Assembly (NCBI GenBank): GCA_032622095.1
Contig: CP136062.1
Span: forward strand, 141,068,351-141,132,350
From: Siphonodentalium dalli
Lineage: Eukaryota > Mollusca > Scaphopoda > Gadilida > Siphonodentaliidae
Reading direction: 5' to 3'
Length of the DNA stretch: 64,000 nucleotides
Shown here: positions 46,171 through 56,840 of the stretch, piece by piece
How the letters are laid out: every line of letters begins with the position of its first letter
Position numbering within the stretch: position 1 is the first letter of the stretch
Notes under the pieces: model-generated
What the model was told of the DNA's origin: nothing
The model's database searches: none
Seen by the model: only the letters and a program-made list of their open reading frames with translations
Made by a program: the position numbers and the translations under genes

Positions 46171-47110
46171 TAGGGCTTCACGGTATTTCGGTATTTAGTC
46201 ATATCGCGATACTGTTTTTGACCCTGTGTAGTCGGTTTTACTTTATGCAAATAGTCGGTACATCGTAGCCGCCGGTGTGGATATTAATACCGACGATATC
46301 TCTATTGGTGTCAAGTATTTAGCAACCATCGACACCTCTAATGCTGAGACAAAGGCCATTGCTAACGGCTTCGGTTTAGCGTGGCGTACAAATTAATTAT
46401 TTCTCACTGCGTTTGTCAACACACTGCGGACAATCAAGTCGGCATGCCTTATTGCATGTGCGGCAATTGATTGTTCTCAGCTCAATATTACTGGAAGATT
46501 TCCTGGTCAAATACAATAAAAAATGTGTGGTGTTTTTATAATCTGGAGACACAATGACGCGCGTTCAACAGCGCCACAAAATATTATGCATTAGACGTAT
46601 AACTATAATGCCTAACCCATTAGATCATTATAACTACACGGCCATATATCAGTCCTATACATCGAAATGGATAAGTTAAAATAAGATACGTACGGACTTC
46701 TATTTTATGCTTGTCACATTAGTTATCTTGTTTTGTTTGTACAATATAAAATATGAAATCAATACATGTTTGCTGTTATTATTTACACGAGCAACTGTTA
46801 ATGTCATAAGCGACCCGCAGTTGGTAGGGAATTCCCGATTACGTCAGGCACTTATAAATATATCTATCCGTCGTATAAAGAACGAAACTCAGGACCATTT
46901 ATATTAATTATTTATGTTATATACCTGTCAAAGCAACATGTGTTCATAATTATCATTATCAAATCAATAATGCTATATTTTTGTCTGCTTGCTACTAGTA
47001 TTATTCTCAAACAGTTCTACTCAAATTTATTGGTGACGATATTTAGTCATATCGCGGTATCATTTTCAATACCGTAGTCGGTATTAAAATCCGGATACCG
47101 TGAAGCCCTA
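46171..47110. mobile_element. 940-bp hAT-like element, TAGGGCTTCACGGTAT ends
   Basis: Flanked by an exact 8-bp repeat, CATTTTGG (46163-46170 and 47111-47118), which is part of the ATGGC-rich box of foldback B. Terminal inverted repeat TAGGGCTTCACGGTAT, with TATTTAGTCATATCGCG as a further mirrored or repeated block near each end (46194, 47040). No transposase is visible. Confidence 0.88.
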
Positions 47111-48359
47111 CATTTTGGCCGCCATCTACGATTTGGAAAACAATTTCTTGCATGAGATGTAAGGTAATTACTTCACCTCAGTATTTCCAACTCAACTGTA
47201 AGCATGGGTGGAGTTGTCTCGACAATAATGCCCAATGATGTGAATATGAGGGAATTTCGGTGATTTTTCAAAATCTGTCCGCCATTGTGGGCGCCATTTT
47301 GGATTTGGGGTACTTTTATTTGGATATGGTACAAGGAAAGTTCTTCGCCTAAGTGTTCCCAACTCACAATAGTAAGCAGATGTGGAGTTTTCATGACAAT
47401 AATGCTCACTGATGTTAAAATCGGCGATTTTCGGTGATTTTTTATTTCTGGTGGCCATTTTGGCCGCCATCTTGGATTTGGGTAAATATTCCTCAACTCA
47501 GGTATAAGAGGAATCATAGCTCGAGTATCTCCTGCACATATATATGCATGGGTGTTGTTATAATAGCAATAACATTCATTGATTCGAAACATTACATCGC
47601 GTTATTAACGTAGATTCGGCTTTGACCTATTATACCGGCATTTGGGGAAAACGTGATATCGGACAAAAATATCCCGCAATGAATGTATATTATGGTCCCC
47701 ATGTGGTCGAAAATGACTCCTCTATATGATAAATGTATAACATGACGCAAAGATGCCAACTTTTTCCCACAGAGACAAACGAAAGGTGGTAACATGTCCG
47801 AAAAATAGCATATTTTCACATATCGGTGGCCATCTTGGCCGCCATATTGGATTCTGGTGTCGGATTTTTGGCTAATTTGTAAGGGCTGTATATTAGCAAA
47901 ACGAATCGAGCGGAAAACAAGACCGCATGTGATATCATCTTTACTATAACGGCGATCATAGAGACATGGTGCATTTTTAAAAAATGGACGCCATCTTGTC
48001 TGGAGTCTCTGCGGCCACTTTATTTTCTTGTTAACAAGTGACAAAATTATAGGAGACCTTAAGGAAGAAAATTAGTGGGGTGAAGTTGAGTCCTGGGGGG
48101 GGGGGGGGTGCAGAGGTCGACCAATATGTCCTGGACGACAGGTTTATAATTACAAATTTAGGTGACAGCCATATTTCAGACTTTTTGCATGGCCATTGCA
48201 TCAGCACACATACACCGGGTTAAATCTGTCCACAGCATTTTTTATTCAATATATATTAGATTTCTGACCACAATGAGATGATGTAAACAGGAAAACACCA
48301 CCATGTCTCACAAAAGCAGTCACAATATTTAGAATGAGGAGAAACAGCAGTCAGTGTTC

Positions 48360-48880
48360 AAAGTTACCCCCAACTATTAAAGACTACACCATTTAAAAAA
48401 AAAAATGAAAATATTTTATAAGTAAGTTAATATATTGTAAAAAACAACATTTAGAGCGCTGTGGGAGCGCTATTTTTAAGGTCATTGTGTGAATGGAGAG
48501 TGACAGAAGCCATTAATTATCAACTGCCCACATAAAAGTTTCCAGGATATAACATTTTTCAAAAAGTTATCAAAAATCAAATTTTCCCTCAAAAGAAAAT
48601 ATTTTGGCCATATAATATACAATGAGAAATAAAAATATGAGAAATGAAACATTTCAATGGAGAACAAAAATATAAAAACATAACAAATGGACATACTATT
48701 TACTTTAAATATTTTTCATTTACCGGAACATATTGAAAACTTTATTTATAAAAAACATTCAATATTACCCCTGTGTTCAAAGTTACCCCAGTTTACGGTA
48801 TTTAAAATACCGATGCACTGGTCCCCAGCTACTCCAGTTGCCTTAGTCTGTTGTATTCCGGGCTTGTACTATGGGCTCAA
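48360..48880. other. AT-rich remnant and spacer
   Basis: The right part of the TACCGTAAAC-ended element and about 80 bp beyond it. No gene seen; the frame 48687-48956 (+) is chance. Confidence 0.5.
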
Positions 48881-49556
48881 CGCTAGGAAGAGGGTGCAAT
48901 GCCAGCCGGTTGACTTAAGGTCTGTTGGGGCTCCTCAACTCTTGATGGTGCAATGACCGCCTTCCACTCCTGTGCGAGTGTCAGAACCTGTTGACCTTGT
49001 TGTGTAATGCGGTCGCGGACCGAGGAAGCAGCCGAGGCCAGACTGTGTTGGTTGGTGTGTCTCTGAAGGTTTGGAGTACCATTGTCCAAGTAGTGTTTTC
49101 GATTGTAATGATAAAGGCAACAACAAGTTTGGAGTTTGGGAATCTGAATTCCAGCGTTTTGGGCCCCCCCCCCCCCCTGTGGTCCAAAGGCCCAGATCAT
49201 CGGCGAATTGTGATATTTGTATGTTGTGTAGTGGATTGTTGGGTATGTCGTTGACGTATATTAAGAAAAGTAACGGACCCCTGGGGCGTACCAGCTTTAA
49301 GGTTGACGCTGTCTGAAATTTCTTGCCCGACCCTTACTTTGATAGTTCTTTGCATGAGAAATGAAGAGATGAGTCTTAACATTTTGGTGGGGATATCGGT
49401 TGTTGTTTTTAGTTTGTATCGAAGACCGTGGTGCCATACTGAGTCGAAGGTCTTTTCTACATCAAAGAATATGGCGGTCCCCTCCCAGCCCTGGCCCATT
49501 GCTGTGCGCATATCTTCTACTATTCTGTAAATATGTTCGGTTCCCTCTTTGCCCAA
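48880..49556 (-). pseudogene. Jockey-like reverse transcriptase fragment
   Basis: Minus-strand RT middle section. AIFFDVEKTFDSVWHHGL is at about 49467 (the first catalytic Asp within FFDVEKTFD), then SSFLMQRTIKVRVG, AGTPQGS, and after a -1/+1 frame change near 49265, LIYVNDIPNN and QFADDLGLWT (catalytic FADD at about 49196-49207). Sequence towards 48880 is the likely continuation but is not recognisable in a single frame and includes a poly-C/G tract. Unlike the LINE at 2.3-7.9 kb in both sequence and YADD box, so it is a different family. Confidence 0.8.
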
Positions 49557-49589
49557 TGATAAAGGAGTAGATATTATTTTGTTATATAC

Positions 49590-49790
49590 TGATGATACCC
49601 AGAGACATCAAACATTCATGTGTGTTTAACAATAATCCATTGAATCCAATGATAATCCTATACAACATGGATTATTACTGTCAAAACACACATGAACCCA
49701 AAGTATTTAAATCATAATCCATTGAAACCAATGATAATCCATACATCATGGATTAATACTGTCAAAATGCACAGAGCCCAAAGTAAGTCT
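49590..49790. repeat. ~95-bp tandem duplication
   Basis: The phrase AATCCATTGAATCCAATGAT, then CATGGATTATTACTGTCAAA and CACATGAACCCAAAGTA, occurs twice (about 49632 and 49727). Each unit contains an inverted AATCCAT/ATGGATT pair. Confidence 0.75.
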
Positions 49791-49829
49791 CAATGGTATC
49801 GCCGAGTAGTGTCAGATCGTTATACCAAA

Positions 49830-50310
49830 CACAGCTAATTAATTAACGGCGACTAACTGCATGCCGAACACAAGAGTGTATAGATACTGCATTGCCGAGT
49901 TCTTGCTTCTATTATAAAAAACTGCCGATAAAATAACTTTTAATAGCTCAAATTGCACCAAACTTCTTAAATCACTAGCACACATCTACCTGCATATCCC
50001 TATAAACTTTTTTTCTTATATTTGTCTTAATCATCCCTTATTTCGACTTGTGTTCGGTATTCATAGAAATCCTCGCCGAACTCTCGCTTGCATGCCGACG
50101 GCGTAACATTATAAAACTGCCAATAATATAATATAACTTTTAATCGCCCACATTGTATCAAACTTCACATGTCGCTACCTTACATCAACATACACACCCC
50201 TATACACTTTATTTGTTACATTTCCCTTATATATTCCTTATTTTAACTTGTTTTCGGTTGTGTTCGGTTATGTTCGGTTGTGTTCGGTATTCATAGTGAC
50301 CGCCCTGAAG
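49830..50310. repeat. ~205-bp satellite units, inverted relative to 34-35.7 kb
   Basis: Reverse-complement relatives of the 34.1-35.7 kb repeat: TGTTCGGTATTCATAG, GCATGCCGACGGCGTAAC and a TTTTAATCGCCCA stretch occur in order. About two and a half diverged units. Confidence 0.65.
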
Positions 50311-51360
50311 TAGTTCCCAAGAAACCGTTTTGCCCATGTGAATATGACATACATGTATAAGGCCAAGGAAATAAATTGTCTTCATGGAACCCAACGGACC
50401 CTATTTTTTTGTGCTGATCCTTTTTTCTCAGATGGATGTTAAACATTTGTTTTTGACCAATGGAAAGCGCCGGTATAATATAATTAGCATCACCTCTACT
50501 GTACCCCCCAAACAGTACCTGGCCAGGTGCCCAAATTTTAAATGGAAACATACCCGACCACTATTCGAGGGGGCCTTAGAATTTACTATATGTGAAATAA
50601 GGTGAATATGGTATGGATAGGGCGATATACATGATGTAAAAAAATAAGAAGAAAAAATTATATTCCGACCGAACATATCTTTTTTAAACGCCCGTTTGAA
50701 AAAACAGTACGTATTATGTAATCAGTCTGTCTGACTGTCTGTCGGCAAAAATGTGCCTGCATTGCGGTTTACTCTGGCACTGTAGAGTGTCACATACAAT
50801 CATCAATATTGTCCAACTTAAATACAGCAAATTCCAATGTGAATGTAGATTAATTTTCTGAACTATATGTATGAATGGAATGATGATAACGTTGTCCAAA
50901 TTTATCTTGGAGCTGAAAACACAAAATTGAAGCATGGAACTTATTCTCACCATGCATCGAGCATTTCATCACTTTATGGAGTTTTATTGATCAAACTGTT
51001 GACAATTGGTTGAAACTGGGTTCATCAAGCACTTGGTGGACCCTGAGTTGTCAGAAGAAAAACAATTAATAACAAAATTTCCCTCCAAACAAACCTACCG
51101 TACCAATGTGGTTTACTCAATATTTGCCCGCAGCGGGGAGTATAGGATGACCAGCATGAGCATGAGACAGGAAACAGACGTATTTTGTTTTGGCATTACC
51201 GTCGAACATTCATCTATTGGATTTATTAGTTTAGGTGCTTTAAAGCAAGGAATGATCACACCATCATCGCAGTCATGTAAAATGACCAATTTTGCTAATT
51301 TGTGTTAAAGTTTAAAATTACAGATTGAATGACAGCATCACAGCATGCTATAAGAGCAAA
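50311..51360. other. Unassigned DNA with one 100-codon open frame
   Basis: A + strand frame at 51006-51308 (starts MVETGFIKHLVDPELSEEKQ) has a varied composition but no recognised domain; it may be chance or an exon. The rest shows no repeat structure. Confidence 0.35.
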
Positions 51361-51379
51361 TTTGATTGACTATGATCAG

Positions 51380-51745
51380 GCCTTGAAATACGGGTAGTGT
51401 GTCTGACATTTGCAGAATGAGGTCCCCAAAGGGTGAATATAGTTATGCTACCATGCCAGCAGGCTAGCCTCATCAAATTCACCCTCTGATGATCTCATTC
51501 TGCTTAGGCTTCATCTTCTGGGAAGTATCTATGGTCTTAAATTAACATTGAGTTACTTTTTCCCTTCTGTTAAGTTTCTATGTCCCCTAATTTGCAGAAG
51601 ATAAAATTCATTAACAAGATGACTAATAGGTGAACATCACCAATTTCAATTGGGGAACTTCAATCTGATCTTAGGTCTCCCACACCAGTTGAGGCCTTAG
51701 CAGAATGTTTCCAGAGGGTGAATTTGGTGAAGCTAGCCCACCATG
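51380..51745. repeat. Single copy of the 372-bp repeat family
   Basis: Contains CAGAATGAGGTCCCCAAAGG, TTCACCCTCTGATGATCTCA, GGCTTCATCTTCTGGGAAGT and a second GTTGAGGCCTTAGCAGAATG block, matching the units at 57.2-58.7 kb. Confidence 0.75.
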
Positions 51746-52405
51746 TGGGCAAATGTCACACACAATATATGAAGGCTTGACTGATGATAGGATTTTAAGT
51801 GACAGTAACACTTCAATTTTTTTAAGTGGCAGCAACCACTCCCATTGAGAACTGAGATGTTTAGAGACGAGAGGCAAAACACATCTTTGACTTTGCCTGA
51901 ATTTTTGCGTGCATTTAACAAAGGGAGATTTGACATTGTCAATTTTTTCATCACAATGTCATAACTATGTTTTCTCCATGATGTCTTAACAATGTTTCCT
52001 TGAAACTATCTCTTAGCATTGGCCAATAATTCTGTTTGCATAAACATCCAAGATCCACTTGAATTTATGACTAGAATGTTCACAGACTTTGTTTGGGTCT
52101 GTCAATCTGTCTGTCTAACCATCTTTTCATCTGGGCAGTTATCACATCTATGGGTTATTGCATTTCAATATACTTTGTTGTAATACTGCCACCAGGAATG
52201 CTTTCAAAGGAGTGTCCAATGTCATTATCATAGCTTCCATTCTAAATTTATCTTTGTGTGTTTTACATGTATGTCTTTGTATGTTATTCAGTTGAGTGCC
52301 GCTGGGGTATGGCACACATATGTATTGCACCTTTGGTTTTATCTTTTTTAATTGCAGCTTAACTAAGAAAGTTTGAAATATAACTATTAACCCTTTCAAA
52401 ACTAA
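51746..52405. other. Unassigned DNA upstream of the SS18 exons
   Basis: AT-rich; presumably part of the intron before the first visible SS18 exon. No exon encoding the expected SS18 N-terminus was found here or elsewhere upstream in the window. Confidence 0.5.
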
Positions 52406-52650
52406 ATGGATTCTCCAATCAGTTATAAAAGTGCACATTGGGATGACCTATTATTCATTCGGAGGGGTGTTCAGGATAAATTAGCAGACAGTCAGACGAA
52501 GATATATGGTAATACAAGCGCTGAAGGATTGGTGAGAAATGTTCAGATAATAAGTTCAACAAATGACCTACATGTACTTATTATCTGAACATTTCCTAAG
52601 GGATACATGTAACTACTCATCAATGAGGGCTTAGTATAGAAAGGGTTAAA
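52406..52650. repeat. Intronic repeat, copy 1
   Basis: GGATTCTCCAATCAGTTATA, GGAGGGGTGTTCAGGATAAA, ACAGTCAGACGAAGAT, and a hairpin GTTCAGATAATAAGT / ACTTATTATCTGAAC, then CTACTCATCAATGAGG. A relative with the same order is at 54905-55130 on the far side of the visible SS18 exons, in the same orientation. Confidence 0.75.
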
Positions 52651-52714
52651 CAACCTTCTCATATTTTCAGACCTGTATATCGTGAATTAAATTCAAACTG
52701 TATTGTTTCTGCAG

Positions 52715-52791
52715 ATGCTTGACGAGAACAATCAGTTAATCCAGACAGTTCTGGAATATCAAAGTAAAGGCAAGACTCAAGAATGTGCACA
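52715..52791 (+). CDS. SS18: SS18/SS18L1 homologue, exon encoding the start of the visible SNH domain
   Basis: Encodes MLDENNQLIQTVLEYQSKGK followed by TQECA and the first two bases of a Gln codon. This is the conserved core of the SYT N-terminal homology (SNH) domain of SS18 and SS18L1/CREST, the part that contacts BRG1/BRM in BAF-type SWI/SNF remodelling complexes. The acceptor is TTGTTTCTGCAG|ATG at 52714/52715 and the donor CA|GTAAGT at 52791/52792 (phase 2). The ATG is probably not the translation start: in known family members a short exon encoding about 20-25 residues precedes this Met, and I could not find it here. Product: nuclear transcriptional co-activator. Whether the gene is SS18 or SS18L1 cannot be decided; invertebrates usually have a single member. 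Confidence 0.9.
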
Positions 52792-54260
52792 GTAAGTTTG
52801 TACAGTTTTCTTATCTGAAAAAGGAAAAGTGTGCCAGAGTATGAAGTATCAGATAACAAGACTAACATGAATAATACAATAACTTAGTCTCTCTATTCAA
52901 AGAGAAAGCTTGAGTGGATATCACCTACTGGTATATGGTATAATTGAAATGGCATTGCATGGCCATTTTGAAAACGAAATGCAAACAAGAGGAACCCCAA
53001 TGTAGATGATGAAAATCCATAATTATGTTTTGATGCAGAAATCGCGATGCCTGCATCGCCTGATGATATGATTTATTCTCTGATCCAATGATTATATACA
53101 TAAATGGATATTGAGAAATTTAAAATGGAGAGAGTATACAGAAGATAGATAGATTGATACATGGAATATGCATGTATGTATAAATATACATCCAACTCTC
53201 CAGTTGACATACAGCCTGTTAGATCAATCTGACTGGGTATAAATGCTTATAGTGACTTGTGCAAAAATCTCCATTGTGTTCATGATCAGCAGAATTATCA
53301 TTTTCTACCACTACCATCCTCGTCGATCACCACTACCACTACTACTACTCTCATCATCTCAATCATCAATGTCATCATCAGTGATCATATATACATGTAC
53401 AATGCAACAGCAATGCTCACATCACCATCTGCATGAAATCTCTCCTAAGTGTTTATGCCTTGGAAAAAGAGTTTCATAGAGGCTTTCGTGTTGTTCACTT
53501 CATTCATTCTGTTATTACTTCATTTCATTCCGTATTACCTGGTTTCATATTCCATGAAATCGGAACAACCCAATCCTGCAGTTTTCATTTTGGTGAGGAA
53601 ATAATTTATTTTGCATGGTCAATACAACAAGAAGGAAACAGAATGTCTCTTGTATCAGGAACTAATTACCGTCATTCCAAAACAATTATCTTCCGGATAT
53701 CCTTGTTGAAACATGTATAGTTTGTATATGTGTACTATAGTCTATATACCTATATACATGTAGTAGTAGTAGATTTAAAATAAAAAATAAATGTTTCTGT
53801 CATTGCTAAGTCTAAGACTGTTGCATTTTGTCCATAAAATATTTTTTACCTTCACATATGTCGAGGAAAAAAGGTAAATAAAAAAACTAAATGGATTATT
53901 TTTATTTTGTTCCCAAAATAAAACTTTTTGGGTTGGTTGGGTCCGCTAACCAAGTTATTAAAGAAAATACCTTTACCCTTTCATGATGGAGCAGCATTAA
54001 ATATCCTATGGCAATTAATTCTCTTATATATGCGATTCTCCCATAGGGAGCCTCACATATATAAGAGAATGCACTGGCTTACAAGGTCAAGGTAAATATT
54101 GTTAGGCCAATGTATTCTCTTATAATGTGAGGCTCCCTATGGAGACTCGCATACATAAGAGAATACATTGGCACAGGGTTTTCACAAAATTTCAGGAAGC
54201 TCCAGTCATGGAAGGGTTAATCAGCATCAATTGGTAAAATTAGTTTTGTTTTGTTTTCAG
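52792..54260. other. SS18 intron
   Basis: A 1.47-kb intron with GT-AG ends. It contains an ACC/CAT/CTA-rich microsatellite (53300-53380) and two TTCTCTTATATATGCGA hairpin units (54018-54165) of the family also seen at 20.5 kb. The frame at 53433-53720 has no recognisable domain and no effect on splicing that I can see. Confidence 0.8.
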
Positions 54261-54342
54261 ATATCAGCAGGTACTGCACAAGAATTTGGTTTATTTGGCA
54301 ACGATAGCAGATTCGAATCAGAGCCAGCAGTCTTTACTACCT
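54261..54342 (+). CDS. SS18: SS18/SS18L1 homologue, second visible exon
   Basis: Completes a Gln codon with its first base, then encodes YQQVLHKNLVYLATIADSNQ and SQQSLLP. The YQQ.LH.NLVYLATIADSNQ block is the most conserved signature of the SNH domain and makes the identification secure. Acceptor TTTTGTTTTCAG|A (54260/54261); donor CCT|GTAAGT (54342/54343), phase 0. The joined frame with the upstream exon is uninterrupted. There is no damage, so the gene is likely functional. Confidence 0.93.
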
Positions 54343-54670
54343 GTAAGTCTGTTATTCAGGACTGATTATTTGAGCAAGTACCAATGTCTTAGTTCTAGTT
54401 ATAAAAGTATATTGTTACTAGTACTGATATCTTCTTGCATTTTATTTGTTAATATTTGTCAAAATGTGCAAAATAATAGAGTTTAAAATTGAAAATGAGA
54501 ATGATCATCTTTCTGACCCACGGAGACAACTACACTTCTGTATGCAACTGACTTTAATATGAAATGCAGAAATGGTGTTTTCTACATCCAACTTGAAAGC
54601 CTTGATTTCAAAAGTGTCATAATCTTCAGTAGCTATGAATGTTCCTCACTTGTAATAACAATAATTTCAG
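54343..54670. other. SS18 intron
   Basis: A 328-bp GT-AG intron, AT-rich, no repeats seen. Confidence 0.85.
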
Positions 54671-54758
54671 GCATTAGGTCAACAGTCGAGTAACCCTCAT
54701 GGACAAATGAATCCACAAATGCGACCTGGTGCCCAGATGCCAAACCAAATGCCACCAG
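54671..54758 (+). CDS. SS18: SS18/SS18L1 homologue, third visible exon (Met/Pro/Gln-rich)
   Basis: In phase with the preceding exon it encodes ALGQQSSNPHGQMNPQMRPG and AQMPNQMPPG, ending in phase 1 at a donor (CCAG|GTAAAT). The Met-, Pro-, Gln- and Asn-rich low-complexity content is what follows the SNH domain in this family. Acceptor TAATTTCAG|G. The remaining QPGY-rich C-terminal exons, which in relatives carry the transactivation function, were not found up to 64 kb and may lie beyond the window or be hidden by repeat expansion of the next intron. Confidence 0.82.
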
Positions 54759-55965
54759 GTAAATTTAAAGTTAGATATCTCAAACATGTGAACAATCAAT
54801 TTCATAAAATTTGTCCCTCAGTTTTAGTGTGTAAAACAAAAATAGAATAAAAATTGATTTATAGTGGCAGTATTGCTGCTGGTGTGGTTGACTCCGGTTA
54901 TTTTATCCCTTCATTTACAGAATGGATTCTCTCATTCAGTTATAAAAATATACATCAGAATTGACTATTATTCAACTGGAGGGGTGTTCAGTATTTGCAA
55001 GCAGATGACAGACAGACGAACAGATAATACAAGCGTGGGGAATGTCCCAATGATAAGTTAAACAAACAACTTATTGTCTGAACTTTTTCTAAGGGAACTA
55101 CTCATTATTGAGTATTTAGTAAATAAAGGGTAAAAGCACAAATTCAATATAAAAAAGTGCAGATAAGATAGACCAAGTCATATTCTACTTTTATTATAGT
55201 GAATATATCAACTGATATCAAAGCAAGTACCGGCACCCAGACAGTTTGCCTACTTAATGAATGGGGCATTGAACTAATATTACTGAAATTTCCAACCACA
55301 CCGATCTTACCATTTCCGAAGACACAATGTCTGAACTATGTACAATTGTAAATAAATACTCCCTAATCTGGGACAATTTATCACCAATTATCTAATGGCA
55401 ATCATTCCATCGATGAGAGCAGCTACATATTATTCTTATATGAGAATAACTTTGAGAGATGCCAATCTGGAATGTTCCACATCACTATATTTACACTCAT
55501 ACATGCATTCACTCTGGAACTTAAATGAAGGACGTTGGTCGGTTGAAATCATGTCAAGTGATGTCACTCATAGGCCCTAACTTGTTTCCATATTGTATGA
55601 AAGCAACTTGTAGCGCGCTACCCGAATAACTTCTGAAATGGGGCACTGAACACTCTTTTAATTTGCCAGTTGAGTGTGAATATAAGAAATGGATGTTGAC
55701 TTTCTTGCATCCTATGGGTGGATGTAAGTTGATCTGACATCTTATATATCTTATGTTGAATGCTCTCATGTTCCTCACAAAATGTGTTAGAGGGTGTGTT
55801 GGTATGGCATGAGTGCTAGCACGAAGGATAGAATGAGAGGCAAGTGCCATATCGACAAAACCATTAACACACATTTCGTTCTGTGTTTATTACATGTCAC
55901 CCAACCGTGAATTAAAAAAACAGACTTACACAATTACTAACAAGGTTTATTGAGGCACTTACAGG
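54759..55965. other. Start of the next SS18 intron
   Basis: Holds the second copy of the 52.4-kb intronic repeat (54905-55130: GGATTCTCTCATTCAGTTAT, GGAGGGGTGTTCAG, AACTACTCATTATTGAG). No further SS18 exon is recognisable. Frames at 55395-55580 (+) and 55554-55874 (-) are unconvincing. Confidence 0.55.
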
Positions 55966-56840
55966 GCTTTTTAGCTCACCTGAGACGAAGTCTCCGGTGG
56001 AGCTATAGTCATCACTCCTCGGCCGTCGTCCGTCCGTCCGTCTGTCTGTCTGTCCGTCCGTCAACTTTTTTTTAATCATCTTCTCCTCTGAAACCATCAT
56101 ACCGAATTGGTTCATATTTGGTGTGGATGTTCCCTAGGTGACTCTCATTCAGATTTGTTCAAATGAGGTCACTGGGTCAAATAGTTGCGAAACCAGGACC
56201 ATAACTCTATTCCATGTTGTTGTAATTCTTACAACAACATCTTGTCCATAACCATTGTGCCTATTTAGTTAATATTTGGTATGGAGGGTCCTTGGGTGAC
56301 TGGTGTTCAGATTTGTTCAAATGAGGTCACCCGGTCAATTAGTTGAGAAACCAGGGCCATAACTCATAGTAATTCTTACAATGACTTCTTCTACAAAAAT
56401 ATTTGGCCGAATTAGCTTATATTTGGTACTGAGGGACCTTGGGTGACTGGGAATCAAATGTGTTCAAATTGGGTCACTGGGTCAATTAGGGGCAGAGCCA
56501 GGGACATAACTCTAAAAACCAAAAAATTACATTTTTGCATTTTGATCATATTTGGTGTGGATGTTCCCTAGGTGACTGTCATTAAGATTTGTTCAAATGA
56601 GGTCACTGTGTCAAACAGTTGCGAAACCAGGGCCATAACTATATTCCTCCTTGGTAATTCTTATAACGACTTCTTGTCAACAACCATTATGCCGATTTAG
56701 TTTATATTTGGTATGTGGGGTCATTGAATGACTGGGGTTCAGATTTGTTCAAATGGGGTCACTGGGTCAAATAGTGGTGGAGCCAGGGCCATAATTCCCC
56801 AAAAAATAATTTAAAAATCAGGAACTCCTTGATCAATTTA
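55966..56840. repeat. Mollusc-type element with ~150-bp tandem units
   Basis: Starts TTTTTAGCTCACCTGAGACG, then AAGTCTCCGGTGGAGCTAT and a CGTCCGTCCGTC/TGTC tract. It continues with about five units containing TTTGGTGTGGATGTTCC, AGATTTGTTCAAATGAGGTC, ACTGGGTCAAATAGTTG and CAGGGCCATAACTC. Fragments resume at 58690-59000 and 63540-63960, so the original array was longer and was split by the blocks described next. Confidence 0.8.

Larger units (their letters stand above)
39326..48136. mobile_element. Foldback element, copy B (~5.0 kb plus four insertions)
   Basis: Same family as 10496-16583: outer ends GTCCAGGAGAT...ATTGG, GACCTCTGCACCCCC, CACTTGTTAACAAGAA and AAGATGGCGTCCATC, then the AAGATGGCGGCCAAAATGGC series on both arms. 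Four elements interrupt it (41498-42368, 42477-43802, 44154-44747, 46171-47110); subtracting them and their target duplications leaves about 5.05 kb, close to copy A. Copy B shows that the C1 insertion at 10958 is absent at the equivalent site (about 39783). No protein-coding gene is recognised. Confidence 0.85.
37826..48800. mobile_element. Outer element of a three-level transposon nest (TACCGTAAAC ends)
   Basis: Ends TACCGTAAACCGGGGTAACT and its complement (48775-48800) match for 26 bp with one mismatch. TA dinucleotides sit at the outermost positions. The motif GGGGTAACTTTGAAC is repeated once more just inside each end (38034, 48358). Foldback copy B (39326-48136) and a smaller inverted-repeat element (about 38053-38659) account for most of the interior; without them about 1.55 kb would remain. 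It is also possible that these are two separate element ends lying in opposite orientation. Confidence 0.6.

Noticed and set aside
47173-47592. 139-codon frame MFRINECYCYYNNTHAYICA..., also seen at 39878 and 12120
   Set aside because: Repeated because it lies in the foldback arms; it is broken differently in each copy and has no domain.
55554-55874. 106-codon minus-strand frame in the SS18 intron
   Set aside because: No recognisable family or start context; probably chance.
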